Shown here: piece by piece, positions 28,092 through 38,395 of the stretch
How the letters are laid out: each line of letters opens with the position of its first letter
How positions within the stretch are numbered: the first letter of the stretch is position 1
NCBI RefSeq assembly: GCF_018918005.1
Contig: NZ_JAHLPR010000040.1
Coordinates: 1 to 64,000 of the forward strand
DNA length: 64,000 nucleotides
Direction: 5' to 3'
Origin: Paenibacillus sp. MSJ-34
GTDB lineage: Bacteria; Bacillota; Bacilli; Paenibacillales; Paenibacillaceae
Program-made: the position numbers and the translations under genes
The notes under the pieces: generated by a model
What the model was told of the DNA's origin: nothing
Databases searched by the model: none
What the model saw: only the letters and a program-made list of their open reading frames with translations

Positions 28092-28996
28092 GTTTGATTG
28101 CCGGTACGATCGTAACTTTACCGGTTGCGCGCGAAGTTTCGCCTTACGGATTTTTCCTGACGAACGGAACGCAGGACGTATTGCTGCATTATACGGAACT
28201 CGCCGGAACGGTGGAGCCGGGCCAAGAGGTGGAAGTATTCCTGTACTACGATACGGAAGACCGCCTGGCGGCTACGATGCGGAAACCTTATCTTACGTTG
28301 GGGGAGCTTGCTTTGCTCGAGGTGGCCGACGTTCATCCCCGGCTGGGTTGTTTTCTGGAAATGGGTCTTGGGCGGCAGCTGCTTCTGCCGATTCGCGAAC
28401 TGCCCGAGATGAAGGAACTGCATCCGCAGGTCGGCGATAAAGTATTCGTCATCATGGAGCATGACAAGCAGGGAAGGCTCAAGGCGAAGCTTGCAGGCGA
28501 GAAAGATTTGGAGCCGCTCGCGTTCCGGGCGCCGTCCGCTTGGCTTGGCGAATGGAAAGAAGGAACGGTATACAAGCCGCTGCAAATGGGGACATTCGTG
28601 CTCGTCGACGGCGGCGTGCTCGGCTTCGGCGCGATCGGCATGATCCATTCGTCGGAACGGACGCGATTGCTTAGATTGGGCGAGCGGGTAAACGTTCGTA
28701 TCAGTTTCGTGCGGGAAGACGGCAGAGTCAACTTGGCGATGGCTCCGCGCAAGGAGGTCGGACGCGTGGAAGACGCCGACCGGTTGCTTGCGTTTCTTAA
28801 GGAACGTCCGAACGGCGCAATGCCGTATTCCGACCAGACGCCTCCCGATTTGATTAAGCAGCGTTTCGGCATTAGCAAAGCCGCTTTCAAACGCGCGCTC
28901 GGGAAGCTGATGAAGGACGGGCTCGTCTATCAGAAGGAAAATTGGACATATTTGCAATCGAGCGACGCGCAGCGGAGTCCGAACGAACGAAAGTGA
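28088..28996 (+). CDS. CvfB/YitL-like S1-domain RNA-binding protein
   Basis: 302 residues made of S1-like OB folds: GTIVTLPVAREVSPYGFFL at the start and a third S1 repeat, GTFVLVDGGVLGFGAIGMIH, near residue 170, then a winged-helix end (IKQRFGISKAAFKRALGKLM). This is the layout of CvfB/YitL, which affects virulence and RNA metabolism in Staphylococcus. Its insertion between rsfS and yqeM departs from the B. subtilis order. ATG overlaps the rsfS stop. Confidence 0.88.
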   Translation: MSLIAGTIVTLPVAREVSPYGFFLTNGTQDVLLHYTELAGTVEPGQEVEVFLYYDTEDRLAATMRKPYLTLGELALLEVADVHPRLGCFLEMGLGRQLLLPIRELPEMKELHPQVGDKVFVIMEHDKQGRLKAKLAGEKDLEPLAFRAPSAWLGEWKEGTVYKPLQMGTFVLVDGGVLGFGAIGMIHSSERTRLLRLGERVNVRISFVREDGRVNLAMAPRKEVGRVEDADRLLAFLKERPNGAMPYSDQTPPDLIKQRFGISKAAFKRALGKLMKDGLVYQKENWTYLQSSDAQRSPNERK

Positions 28997-29007
28997 TGTG
29001 ATGCAGC

Positions 29008-29787
29008 ATGAGATCTTACAAACGATTCGCGCATGTATACGATAGGTTAATGGAGGATATGCCGTATCCGGAGTGGCTTCGGTTCGCGCGAACGGGCTGG
29101 GAAAAGTACGGCATGCCCAAAACGGTCGTCGATCTCGGTTGCGGCACCGGCAGCATTACGGTTCCGCTAGCGAATTCCGGATTTCAGGTCACCGGCATCG
29201 ATTTATCCTCCGACATGCTTGCCATCGCCAGACGGAAGATGGATCAATCGCCGTACGCAAACCGTATGTACCGGGAAGGCGGCGTGCTTTTTCTGCAGCA
29301 AGACATACGGACTTGGGAATTGCCCGGGCAGGTCGATTCGGTCGTTTCGTTTTGCGATTGTTTCAATTATTTGCTGGAAGAAGAGGACATCAAGCAAGCG
29401 TTCCGCCATACTTATCAAGGGTTGAAGGCGGGCGGCACGTTTATGTTCGACGTGCATCAACCGGCGCAATTCGCCAAATACGCGGAAGAGCAGCCGTTCG
29501 TTTTAAACGAAAAATCGGTGGCATACATATGGACATGCGAGCTGGACGAAGTTCGCAGCGAGATCGAGCATCATATTACATTCTTCACGCGGGCGGAAGG
29601 CGCTTCGCTGTCGGAAGAGCTGTTCGAGCGCTTTGAAGAAGTCCATGTTCAACGGGCCTATCATCCGGATTGGCTGTATGCCCAATTAAAAGCTGCCGGC
29701 TTTGCGGACGTTCAAATATACGGCGACTTCAAATGGGAGCCTCCGCAAGACGACACGAGCCGCTTGTTTTATGTCGCGATCAAATAA
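29008..29787 (+). CDS. yqeM: SAM-dependent methyltransferase YqeM
   Basis: 259 residues, class I fold: VVDLGCGTGSITVPLA (motif I) near residue 35, VTGIDLSSDML (motif II), and SVVSFCDCFNYLLEEED. The substrate is unknown. This family sits at this locus across Bacillales. Confidence 0.9.
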   Translation: MRSYKRFAHVYDRLMEDMPYPEWLRFARTGWEKYGMPKTVVDLGCGTGSITVPLANSGFQVTGIDLSSDMLAIARRKMDQSPYANRMYREGGVLFLQQDIRTWELPGQVDSVVSFCDCFNYLLEEEDIKQAFRHTYQGLKAGGTFMFDVHQPAQFAKYAEEQPFVLNEKSVAYIWTCELDEVRSEIEHHITFFTRAEGASLSEELFERFEEVHVQRAYHPDWLYAQLKAAGFADVQIYGDFKWEPPQDDTSRLFYVAIK

Positions 29788-29842
29788 AGCCGGATAAGGG
29801 AAAAATGTTCGAACATTCGGGCATCCGGGCATTCGAGCTTTC

Positions 29843-29871
29843 TTGACATCCGGGGCCGCAGTTTTTATAAT
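29843..29871 (+). promoter_or_regulatory. Sigma-A promoter of the leuS leader
   Basis: TTGACA (29843-29848) and TATAAT (29866-29871) are both consensus, with the ideal 17-bp spacing. Confidence 0.92.
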
Positions 29872-29884
29872 CAATAAGTAAAGA

Positions 29885-30187
29885 CGATATACGAAAAAGC
29901 GCGTTGATGAGGAATAGTAGTTTGCTATGGGCGTAATCAGAGAATCGGCGGAAGGTGCAAGCCGATCGTCACTTGCGAACGAACTCGCCTCGGAGTATTG
30001 CGATGAACTTGGCTCGCGGATCGGAGGAAGCGATTCCGCCGGCGAATTGAAATCGCAACGTCTTGCCCGCGTTAAGGGTCCAAAGGGAGCGAAGGCAAAG
30101 CATGCCTCTCGCTAACTAGGGTGGTACCACGGGAAGCGAACCTCTCGTCCCTAGCGATATTTACGCTATGGATGGGAGGTTTTTTTG
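29885..30187 (+). promoter_or_regulatory. T-box riboswitch, leucine type, upstream of leuS
   Basis: A leader of about 300 nt starts just after the promoter. AGGGTGGTACCACGG (30118-30132) is the conserved T-box that pairs with the tRNA acceptor end. A terminator follows: CCTCTCGTCC...TAGCG pairs with CGCTA...GGGAGG and ends in seven T (30140-30187). Stem I is expected around 29905-30010. By position after GAA, CTC (29984-29986) is the likely specifier codon, matching leucine and the leuS gene downstream. Uncharged tRNA-Leu would favour the antiterminator and raise leuS expression. Confidence 0.93.
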
Positions 30188-30273
30188 GCACCATTGATTT
30201 TATAAGTTTTCTCATTCAAACGAATACGAAACGAGGCGGACCCTATAGAATGCCGCCCTAAGGAGGATCATTG

Positions 30274-32715
30274 ATGGCAGACGCAACACGTCAACAGCAA
30301 GGTTACAACCCGCTCGTCATCGAACCGAAATGGCAACGATACTGGGACGAGCATAAAACGTTCAAAACGACCGAAGACAAGGATAAGCCGAAGTTTTACG
30401 CATTGGACATGTTTCCTTATCCGTCCGGCGCAGGCTTGCATGTCGGCCATCCGGAAGGGTATACGGCGACCGATATCGTGTCCCGCTATAAGCGGATGCG
30501 CGGATATAACGTCCTTCACCCGATGGGATGGGACGCGTTCGGCTTGCCCGCGGAGCAGCATGCGCTCGATACGGGCGAGCATCCGCGCGACATTACGTTC
30601 AAGAACATCGACAATTTCCGCCGTCAAATCAAATCGCTCGGATTTTCTTACGATTGGGACCGCGAATTCAGCACGACCGATCCCGATTATTACAAATGGA
30701 CGCAATGGATCTTCATCCAATTGTATAAGAAAGGACTCGCTTACGTGGCCGAGGTGCCTGTCAACTGGTGTCCCGCACTCGGCACGGTGCTCGCCAACGA
30801 AGAAGTCATTGACGGCAAAAGCGAGCGCGGCGGCCATCCGGTCATCCGCAAGCCGATGCGCCAATGGGTGCTGAAAATTACGGAATACGCGGAACGTTTG
30901 CTGGAAGACTTGGAGGAACTGGACTGGTCCGAGAGCATTAAAGATATGCAGCGGAACTGGATCGGCAAATCGAAGGGCGCCGAAGTCCGTTTTGCGATTG
31001 ACGGGCATGATGCGGAATTGACCGTATTTACGACCCGGCCCGACACGTTGTTCGGAGCGACTTATTGCGTCTTGGCGCCGGAGCATGAATTGGTGGATCG
31101 AATTACGACGGAAGACCGGCGGAAGTCGGTGGAAGATTACAGAGAGAAGGCGGCGCGCAAGAGCGATCTGGAACGCACGGATCTGGCCAAGGAAAAGACG
31201 GGGGTATTTACGGGAGCCTATGCCGTTAACCCGGTTAACGGTAAGAAGACGCCGATCTGGATCGCGGATTATGTGTTGGCCGGTTACGGCACCGGCGCGA
31301 TTATGGCCGTTCCGGGTCACGATCAGCGCGACTGGGAATTCGCCAAACAGTTCGATTTGCCGATTCTGGAAGTCGTAAAAGGCGGGGATTTGGCTAAGGA
31401 AGCTTATGCCGGCGACGGCGAGCACGTTAATTCGGACCTGCTGAACGGCTTAAACAACGAACAGGCCATCGCGCGCATGATCGAATGGCTGGAACAAAAC
31501 GGCAAAGGGCAAGGAAAAGTAACGTACCGTTTGCGCGACTGGCTGTTCAGCAGACAGCGCTATTGGGGCGAGCCGATTCCGATCCTGCATCTGGAGGACG
31601 GGACGATGAAGACGGTGCCCGAAGATCAATTGCCGCTTGTCCTGCCTGACGTCGATCATATTAAGCCGTCGGGTACGGGGGAGTCTCCGCTCGCCAATGT
31701 CACCGACTGGGTGAATACGGTCGATCCGGAGACGGGCAAACCGGCGCGCCGCGAAACGAATACGATGCCGCAATGGGCGGGAAGCTGCTGGTACTATTTG
31801 CGTTTCATCGATCCGAAGAACGACAAGGAAATTTGCTCGAAGGAAAAACAAGCGGAGTGGCTGCCTGTCGACTTGTATATCGGCGGAGCGGAGCATGCGG
31901 TGCTCCATTTGCTGTACGCCCGCTTCTGGCATAAAGTATTGTACGATCTCGGCGTTGTATCGACGAAAGAACCTTTCCACAAGCTTGTCAACCAGGGCAT
32001 GATTCTCGGCACGAACAACGAGAAAATGAGCAAATCCCGCGGCAATGTCATTAATCCGGACGATATCGTGAACGAGTTCGGCGCGGATACGCTGCGCATG
32101 TACGAAATGTTCATGGGGCCGCTCGAAGCTACGAAGCCGTGGAATACGAACGGCGTGGAAGGAACGTACCGCTTCTTGTCCCGCATTTGGCGCTTGTTTA
32201 TTACCGAAGAAGGGGCGCTGAACCCGAAAATTACGGAAGCGCCGGCTGAGGGAGATTTTCTGAGAACATGGCATAGAACGATCAAAAAAGTGACCGACGA
32301 TTTCGAACATTTGCGCTTCAATACGGCGATCAGCCAGTTGATGATCTTCGTCAACGATGCGTATAAAGCGGATCAATTGCCGCGCGAGGCGATGGAGAAC
32401 TTCGTGCAAATGCTCTCGCCGCTCGCTCCGCATTTGGCCGAAGAATTATGGGAGCGTCTCGGCCGTCAACAATCGATCACCTATGTGCCATGGCCGACTT
32501 ACGACGAAGCGCTGACCGTCGACGCCGAAGTGGAGATCGTCGTCCAGGTGAACGGGAAAATCGTAGAGCGCACCATGATTGCCGCCGATTTGGACGAAGA
32601 GGCGATGCGGGACAAAGCGCTGTCCTTGCCGGGCGTTCAAGCGGCGATGGCCGGCAAAACCGTCCGCAAAGTCATCGCCGTGAAAGGCAAACTGGTCAAT
32701 ATTGTTGCGGGTTAA
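30274..32715 (+). CDS. leuS: Leucyl-tRNA synthetase
   Basis: 813 residues, the normal bacterial length. It charges tRNA-Leu. The HIGH-type motif is LHVGHPEG near residue 55; the editing domain has [19 protein letters not shown] near 252; KMSKS is at about 583 ([12 protein letters not shown]). ATG 30274 follows AAGGAGG. It lies between yqeM and comER, where B. subtilis has no leuS. Its last 20 bp overlap comER tail to tail. Confidence 0.97.
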   Translation: MADATRQQQGYNPLVIEPKWQRYWDEHKTFKTTEDKDKPKFYALDMFPYPSGAGLHVGHPEGYTATDIVSRYKRMRGYNVLHPMGWDAFGLPAEQHALDTGEHPRDITFKNIDNFRRQIKSLGFSYDWDREFSTTDPDYYKWTQWIFIQLYKKGLAYVAEVPVNWCPALGTVLANEEVIDGKSERGGHPVIRKPMRQWVLKITEYAERLLEDLEELDWSESIKDMQRNWIGKSKGAEVRFAIDGHDAELTVFTTRPDTLFGATYCVLAPEHELVDRITTEDRRKSVEDYREKAARKSDLERTDLAKEKTGVFTGAYAVNPVNGKKTPIWIADYVLAGYGTGAIMAVPGHDQRDWEFAKQFDLPILEVVKGGDLAKEAYAGDGEHVNSDLLNGLNNEQAIARMIEWLEQNGKGQGKVTYRLRDWLFSRQRYWGEPIPILHLEDGTMKTVPEDQLPLVLPDVDHIKPSGTGESPLANVTDWVNTVDPETGKPARRETNTMPQWAGSCWYYLRFIDPKNDKEICSKEKQAEWLPVDLYIGGAEHAVLHLLYARFWHKVLYDLGVVSTKEPFHKLVNQGMILGTNNEKMSKSRGNVINPDDIVNEFGADTLRMYEMFMGPLEATKPWNTNGVEGTYRFLSRIWRLFITEEGALNPKITEAPAEGDFLRTWHRTIKKVTDDFEHLRFNTAISQLMIFVNDAYKADQLPREAMENFVQMLSPLAPHLAEELWERLGRQQSITYVPWPTYDEALTVDAEVEIVVQVNGKIVERTMIAADLDEEAMRDKALSLPGVQAAMAGKTVRKVIAVKGKLVNIVAG

Positions 32716-33541
32716 CCTTTTCGCTGCCAAACAGCAGATCCAACTTATCGAGATCTTCCTCGTATTTGGCATGCGTCGTACGAATTAACTGGTGGAACAC
32801 GCCGTCGAGCTCGGCGCCGAGAATGCGCAGACCTTCGGCGGTAATTCCGCCGGGTACGGACACACGGCGCTGAAGCTGTTCCAGCGTCAGTTCGCCCTCG
32901 GTCAGCAGCTTGCCCGTGCCGAATAACATTTCGCACCCGAGACGGGCGGCATGATCGCGGTTGATTCCGGTCTCTTCAACGGCAGCGTCAATGAATTTTT
33001 GCAAGAAAAAAGCGATAAAGGCCGGTCCGCAGCTGGAAATATCGGAAGTTACCCGAGTGAATCGTTCCTTGATTTCAATCGGGCGGCTGACCGATCCCAT
33101 CAAATCTTCCAGCAGCAGCCGGTCTTCTCTATTGATGCGGCTTCCGTATATGCATAGCGATGGTCCGCTGCATACATAGTTGGTAATGCTCGGAATAATT
33201 TTGGCCACTTTGCATCCAAGCCGGCTTTCCAAATGCCTGATTTGCACCGGACTTGTAATCGAGACGACGATTTGCGTAGCGGCGACGAACGGTTCGATCT
33301 CGTCCACTACCGTTTTGAATTCAGACGGTTTCACACAGATGAATATGAGATCGCTTTCCCTGGCCGTCTCCGTATTGGAGGATGCGACCCTAAGCCCCGG
33401 ATATCTCGTTGCCAATTGACGAACCTTCTGCATGGTTCGATTACTGGCGATAATTTGCCCCGGTTCAAGACTGCCTGATTGGATGAACGATTCGATCAAG
33501 ATACTTCCCATGCTTCCCGTTCCTATAAATCCAACCGTCAT
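32696..33541 (-). CDS. comER: ComER, late-competence pyrroline-5-carboxylate reductase homologue
   Basis: 281 residues with the Rossmann start [16 protein letters not shown] and ProC-like C-terminal [15 protein letters not shown]. The position divergent from comEA identifies it as ComER rather than biosynthetic ProC. In related bacilli ComER is linked to biofilm and sporulation control. Start CAT 33539-33541 (minus strand) has AGGGAT upstream; a longer in-frame start lacks a ribosome site. Confidence 0.9.
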   Translation of the reverse strand: MTVGFIGTGSMGSILIESFIQSGSLEPGQIIASNRTMQKVRQLATRYPGLRVASSNTETARESDLIFICVKPSEFKTVVDEIEPFVAATQIVVSITSPVQIRHLESRLGCKVAKIIPSITNYVCSGPSLCIYGSRINREDRLLLEDLMGSVSRPIEIKERFTRVTSDISSCGPAFIAFFLQKFIDAAVEETGINRDHAARLGCEMLFGTGKLLTEGELTLEQLQRRVSVPGGITAEGLRILGAELDGVFHQLIRTTHAKYEEDLDKLDLLFGSEKVNPQQY

Positions 33542-33731
33542 CGTGATCCCTCCCACTCGATTCAAAATAGTTTGCAATGCAGTAAAGTAGTGAAGCCTGA
33601 TGTCAAAAACATTTCTCCCCAGTATATGCGCAACGGTTTGCCCAATATTCGGATTTTTCCATATGTTTTGCAAGCAGCAAGATTCTCCCCGGGCGATAAG
33701 GCCCGAATATGTTTGCAAAGGAGCATTCGGT

Positions 33732-34316
33732 ATGATAAGTAAGCTTAGGGAACTATGGTCGATGCAGAAATCGCTCGTGTATATAACGGCATGCGCCGGG
33801 CTGCTTGCCGTCGTCGTGATGGTCGCCCGCTCCCCCGGTCAAGCGGAACTTCCGGGTTGGACGAAATTAAACGAATCGATGCAGCAGGCTCTCGACGAGA
33901 TCGAAGGCGCATCCGGGGGAGGCCCGGCGCAAAACGACCGTCTTTCCGTTCAAGAGCAAGGGGCCGGCGATATCGAAACCGCAGCCGTCAATACAACGGC
34001 CGATGTGCCGCAAACTCCGGATTCGGAACGACAAGTTGCAGCTTCGGCTTTATTGGAAGACGGCGGCAATGGGGACAATGCGGCCGCCGGCGGTACGGCA
34101 GTTGCGGGCGATGCGGACCAATCCGGGAAAATTAACGTGAACGAAGCGGGGATCGACAGGCTGATGGAGCTGCCGGGGATTGGCGAAGCGAAGGCGAAGG
34201 CGATTATTGCATACCGGGAACGGAACGGGAAATTCAAATCCGTCTCCGACTTGACGAAAGTAAAAGGAATCGGCCCGAAAATATTGGAAAAAATGCGCAG
34301 CAAGGTTGCTTTATAA
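33732..34316 (+). CDS. comEA: Competence DNA receptor ComEA
   Basis: 194 residues: one N-terminal membrane helix (LVYITACAGLLAVVVMVA), a low-complexity Ala/Gly linker, then a double helix-hairpin-helix, INVNEAGIDRLMELPGIGEA and VKGIGPKILEKM. It binds incoming double-stranded DNA at the outer face of the membrane. ATG 33732 follows AAAGGAG. The linker is the expected tether across the wall. Confidence 0.95.
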   Translation: MISKLRELWSMQKSLVYITACAGLLAVVVMVARSPGQAELPGWTKLNESMQQALDEIEGASGGGPAQNDRLSVQEQGAGDIETAAVNTTADVPQTPDSERQVAASALLEDGGNGDNAAAGGTAVAGDADQSGKINVNEAGIDRLMELPGIGEAKAKAIIAYRERNGKFKSVSDLTKVKGIGPKILEKMRSKVAL

Positions 34317-34424
34317 TATGAAACGAGCATGGAGCGCGTCATAGTGATTCCGCGCATATTTCCGTATCATTGACCCGGCGTGGTACAATAAAAAGAAACG
34401 ATAACTGATGGAGATGAGTGTACG

Positions 34425-34931
34425 GTGCGCAAAGATTGGGATACGTATTTTATGGATATCGCTTATATGGCGTCAACCCGCTCGCGTTGTCCGCGCCGCC
34501 ATGTGGGAGCGGTGCTGGTGCAAGGGAAGAAACTGCTCGGTACCGCATACAACGGCGCGCCGATGGGGGTGGACGACTGTACGGACGCAGGCTGTATGGT
34601 CGCGGAGGAATATGAAATGACGATTGTGGACGGGCGCGAGGAAATGGTCAAAAAGCAGCGCTGCGTGCGCACGATCCATGCGGAACAAAATTTGCTGCTG
34701 TTTACCGATCGGATCGACCGCGAAGGCTCGACCGTGTACGTTACCGATCAGCCTTGTTGGACATGTGCGAATATGCTTGCCAACAGCGGAATCGCCGAAA
34801 TCGTATACGACAGGCCTTATCCGAAGGATAGCGAGAAGGTCGAAGCGATGATGCGGCAGAAAGGAATCGTATTCCGCCGTTTGGAGAGCTATCAGCCTCC
34901 GCGGGAGACGATCATGGACGTTACCGATTAA
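34425..34931 (+). CDS. comEB: dCMP deaminase family protein ComEB
   Basis: 168 residues, GTG start 34425. The zinc site is visible as HAEQNLL near residue 86 and PCWTCANM near 109. It deaminates deoxycytidylate or a related nucleotide; B. subtilis ComEB is not needed for DNA uptake despite its place in the operon. Confidence 0.94.
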   Translation: MRKDWDTYFMDIAYMASTRSRCPRRHVGAVLVQGKKLLGTAYNGAPMGVDDCTDAGCMVAEEYEMTIVDGREEMVKKQRCVRTIHAEQNLLLFTDRIDREGSTVYVTDQPCWTCANMLANSGIAEIVYDRPYPKDSEKVEAMMRQKGIVFRRLESYQPPRETIMDVTD

Positions 34932-34992
34932 TTGTTAAGTCTAATAACCGAATAGACAACCGGATGATCGAATCGTTCGGGAAATGAGGAAG

Positions 34993-35035
34993 AACCTCTG
35001 CAATCCACTATCGATGGAACGGCAGAGGTTTTTTT
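34993..35035 (+). terminator. Terminator between comEB and comEC
   Basis: AACCTCTGC pairs with GCAGAGGTT around a 20-nt loop and is followed by five T. It implies that comEC has its own promoter or is reached by read-through only. Confidence 0.75.
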
Positions 35036-35059
35036 GTATGGAATAAGGGGGATGAACGG

Positions 35060-37654
35060 ATGGCGGATCGACGGCCGGTCGTATGGTTTGCAATCAGTTG
35101 GATCGCGGGCAGCGGCGCCGCATGCCTGTGGAACGGAATTCATTTGCCGGCGCTCTGCGCCGCGGCATTATGCTTCATACCGATTCTCGTCTATTATCGC
35201 GCCGTATCGGTTAGGTTGGCGCTGTTGTGTTGGGCTGCTTTTTGTGCGGCTGCCCTGTATTGGCATTGGAATGATATGCGCAATGCGAGCGGCTTGGCGG
35301 ATGACATGCGCAACCTGGACGAGCGCGAAGTGCGGCTGGCCGGGACGATCGATTCGCCGGTCGACGTGGACGGGGATCGCGCCGATTTTCGCTTGCGCGG
35401 CCAATGGGTGCGATTTGCCGATACGAATGAGCATATTTCGATCAACGAGACATTGCTTGTTCAAGTGCGATTGACGGAAAAGAGCGGGCAGCAAATTGCG
35501 GGACGATGGGAGCGGGGAGACCGGGTCGAATTGGAAGGAATGTTGAAGCGGCCCGCCGGCGCGCGGAATTTCGGCGCCTTCGATTACGGCGCATATTTGC
35601 GTACGCAGCGCATTCATTGGATCGCAGCCGTAAAAGGAACGGATTCGGTCGTCGTCAAGCCGGAGGGGCGAAAGCGATGGAACCGGGGGCATCTGCTGCG
35701 CTGGAACGACAGGCTGCGCGCGAAGCTGGGGGACAAACTGGACGAATTGTTTGCGGAACGTTATGCGGGATTTATGAAGGGGCTTGTCATCGGCATGCGC
35801 GACGATTTGGACCCCGAGCGGTTTCGCGAGTTCGCCAAATTGGGGCTGACGCATGTTCTGGCCATTTCCGGGCTTCATGTCGCCGTGTTTATCGGTTGTT
35901 TCTTCTGGATATTCCGCAAGCTCGGACTGACGAAAGAAACGAGCCAACTGCTTGTTATGGCGTTGATTCCGTTCTACGTGCTGCTGTCGGGAGCGTCGCC
36001 TTCCGTCGTCCGCGCCGGAATGATGGCGATCGTCGCGTTGTACGCCGCGCGTCAACAGGTGCTGAAGGACGGGCTGCATATATTGTGCATCGCCGCGCTT
36101 CTGATGTTATGGTGGGATCCTTATTATTTGGTGAACGTCAGCTTTCAGTTGTCGTTTATCGTGACGGCGGGATTAATTCTCGGCGTGCCCCGCATGCAGA
36201 GATGGCTCCCGCTCCGGTCGAAGAAGGCCGCGGCTTTGATCAGCCTGAATGCCGTCGCCGAACTCGTTTCGTTTCCGATGTCGATCTATTACTTTCATCA
36301 ATATTCTTTATTGTCGATTGCGGCCAATATCGTGCTTGTCTCATTCATCAGCCTAATCATCTTGCCGCTCGGCATGGCAACCTTATCGCTCGGCATCATC
36401 TACACGCCTCTCGGGCAATTCGCGGCATGGACGGCCGAGCGATTGACCGAGCCGGTTTTCCGCATCGTTTCATGGATGAACGGGCCGGACGCTTTCCTAT
36501 TGATTTGGCCCAAGCCGGCGATTTGGCAAGTCATGCTGTACTATGCCCTGCTCGTCGCGTTCGCCTATTTGGCCGGACAACTCCATTCGCGCCGGCATGC
36601 GGCGGGCGAGGCCGCGGCGCGATCCGCGGGGGGCCCCGACGAAGACGAGACCGTTCCTTTGGCCGGCTTCGCGGGCGGCGGCAGCGCTGCCGGATCGCTC
36701 CCGCTTCGCAGATGGATCCCGTTATGCGCCGTCTTCTGCTTATGGGGCGGACTGCTTGCCCACATGTATCAACCCGCATTATGGGATCGCAACGGGTCGG
36801 TCCAATTTTTGGACGTCGGCCAGGGCGACAGCATTCTGATCCGTACCCCGCACGGCAAGACGCTATTGGTCGATGGAGGAGGAACGGTACGGTTCCGCAA
36901 GCCGGGCGACGAATGGAAGGAGCGGAAAGATCCGTTCGAAGTCGGGCAAAAATTGCTTGTTCCGCTGTTGAAGCAGCGCGGCGTGCATAAGCTTGACGCT
37001 GTGATTGCGACCCATCAGGATCAAGATCATATCGGCGGATTGCAAGCGGTGCTCGAACAAATTCCGACGCGAGCGGTCATTTTCAACGGAACGCTGAAAC
37101 CGGGCGATGCGGCGGCGAAGCTGTTTCGCACGGCGAATGAAAAGCGGATTCCGCTATACGCGGCGGTCGACGGCCAAACGCTAACGCTGGATAAAGATAC
37201 CGAAATAAAATTTATCTATCCGTCTGCGACATTTTCGCAGCAACCGCGTATAACGATTACGAAAGAACAAAACGACCGCTCTGTCGCATTTGTCATGAAA
37301 ATGAAGGAATCGACCTTTTTATTCACAGGAGATATGGAGCGCAAGGCGGAACTTGCGGTCGTCGACAAATATGCGCGAACGGACGCCTTTCGTCCGGTGG
37401 ACGTCATGAAAGTGGCGCATCATGGCAGCAAGACGTCGACGACCGACGATTGGCTGCGGCTGTGGCAGCCGAAAACGGCCGTCATTTCCGTCGGCGCCGC
37501 GAACTTCTACGGCCATCCGACCGCGCAAGTGCTGGATCGGCTCAAAGCGTTCGGAGTATCGACGCTGCGCACCGACAAGAACGGAGAAGTACAGATGCAG
37601 GTGCGCCGCGACGGGATTTATGTTCGTACGAAGCTTATAGAGGAAGCGATGTGA
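35060..37654 (+). CDS. comEC: ComEC DNA-uptake channel protein
   Basis: 864 residues. An N-terminal DUF4131/OB-like region lies between the first membrane spans. The competence domain has LTHVLAISGLHVAVFIGCFF near residue 265 and about eight more spans to 510. The C-terminal metallo-beta-lactamase-like domain holds VQFLDVGQGDSILI near 584, HQDQDHIGG near 651 and HHGSKTS near 786, so its zinc ligands look intact. It moves one strand of transforming DNA across the membrane and may degrade the other. Confidence 0.95.
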   Translation: MADRRPVVWFAISWIAGSGAACLWNGIHLPALCAAALCFIPILVYYRAVSVRLALLCWAAFCAAALYWHWNDMRNASGLADDMRNLDEREVRLAGTIDSPVDVDGDRADFRLRGQWVRFADTNEHISINETLLVQVRLTEKSGQQIAGRWERGDRVELEGMLKRPAGARNFGAFDYGAYLRTQRIHWIAAVKGTDSVVVKPEGRKRWNRGHLLRWNDRLRAKLGDKLDELFAERYAGFMKGLVIGMRDDLDPERFREFAKLGLTHVLAISGLHVAVFIGCFFWIFRKLGLTKETSQLLVMALIPFYVLLSGASPSVVRAGMMAIVALYAARQQVLKDGLHILCIAALLMLWWDPYYLVNVSFQLSFIVTAGLILGVPRMQRWLPLRSKKAAALISLNAVAELVSFPMSIYYFHQYSLLSIAANIVLVSFISLIILPLGMATLSLGIIYTPLGQFAAWTAERLTEPVFRIVSWMNGPDAFLLIWPKPAIWQVMLYYALLVAFAYLAGQLHSRRHAAGEAAARSAGGPDEDETVPLAGFAGGGSAAGSLPLRRWIPLCAVFCLWGGLLAHMYQPALWDRNGSVQFLDVGQGDSILIRTPHGKTLLVDGGGTVRFRKPGDEWKERKDPFEVGQKLLVPLLKQRGVHKLDAVIATHQDQDHIGGLQAVLEQIPTRAVIFNGTLKPGDAAAKLFRTANEKRIPLYAAVDGQTLTLDKDTEIKFIYPSATFSQQPRITITKEQNDRSVAFVMKMKESTFLFTGDMERKAELAVVDKYARTDAFRPVDVMKVAHHGSKTSTTDDWLRLWQPKTAVISVGAANFYGHPTAQVLDRLKAFGVSTLRTDKNGEVQMQVRRDGIYVRTKLIEEAM

Positions 37655-37846
37655 AACTATCTTTTTCATGGCATCGCTTTCTCAGAAGTTTCAGGTATAC
37701 GGTCTATTTTTTTTCTGGTATTCTAAAACAAGAGCATTTGTCCGTGTCAATTTTCTATGGAAAGAACAGTCTAATTTAATATAATAATCAGTGCAACAAA
37801 ATAACGGGAAATCACGTCTGTAATGTTGCAAGAGAGGGGGATCCTG

Positions 37847-38395
37847 GTGGTAGAGCAAGAACTCATAAGAGCTGCTCAATCGGGCGATCGCGACGCTCTA
37901 ATATCTCTGTTGCGTAAAATTGAAACCCATGTTTACCGTACGGCCTTTTATTTGTTGAATAACGAACAAGATGCGTTAGACGCTTCGCAAGAGGCGCTCA
38001 TTCGGATTTATTCGAAAATTCAATCATACGAGGAAAAAGCGCAATTTAAAACATGGGTGCAAAGAATCGTTACCAATATTTGCATCGATAAGTTTCGCCG
38101 CAATAAACCTTCCGTTTCCATCGAGGAACATAATCTCGTTTTTACGGGGGATCATAGTGTGGAGAACGAGGTTATGGCAACTTATGTGGCGCAAGATATT
38201 CATGAAGCGATCGATAAACTTCCCGACCATCATCGGGCCGTAGTCGTTTTGAGATATTTACAGGATTTTTCCTATAATGAAATTGCAGATTCGCTAAACT
38301 TGCCGCTCAATACGGTGAAATCGTATCTGTTTCGAGCGAGACAGCAACTGCAAACGTTACTTCAAGATTATCAGAAGGGTGGTGTTCGAGGATGA
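37847..38395 (+). CDS. ECF sigma factor, SigW-like
   Basis: 182 residues from GTG 37847, after AGAGGGGG. Region 2 has DALDASQEALIRIYSKI and region 4 has LPDHHRAVVVLRYLQDFSYNEIADSLNLPLNTVKSYLFRAR. The family controls envelope stress in Paenibacillus and Bacillus. The stop overlaps the anti-sigma start as ATGA, the usual layout of a sigma/anti-sigma pair. The pair lies between comEC and holA, absent from that place in B. subtilis. Confidence 0.88.
   Translation: MVEQELIRAAQSGDRDALISLLRKIETHVYRTAFYLLNNEQDALDASQEALIRIYSKIQSYEEKAQFKTWVQRIVTNICIDKFRRNKPSVSIEEHNLVFTGDHSVENEVMATYVAQDIHEAIDKLPDHHRAVVVLRYLQDFSYNEIADSLNLPLNTVKSYLFRARQQLQTLLQDYQKGGVRG

Noticed and set aside
35506-36990. 494-codon plus-strand frame inside comEC
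   Set aside because: Alternative frame of comEC, Arg/Gly-rich, with no start signal; the ComEC frame has all expected motifs.
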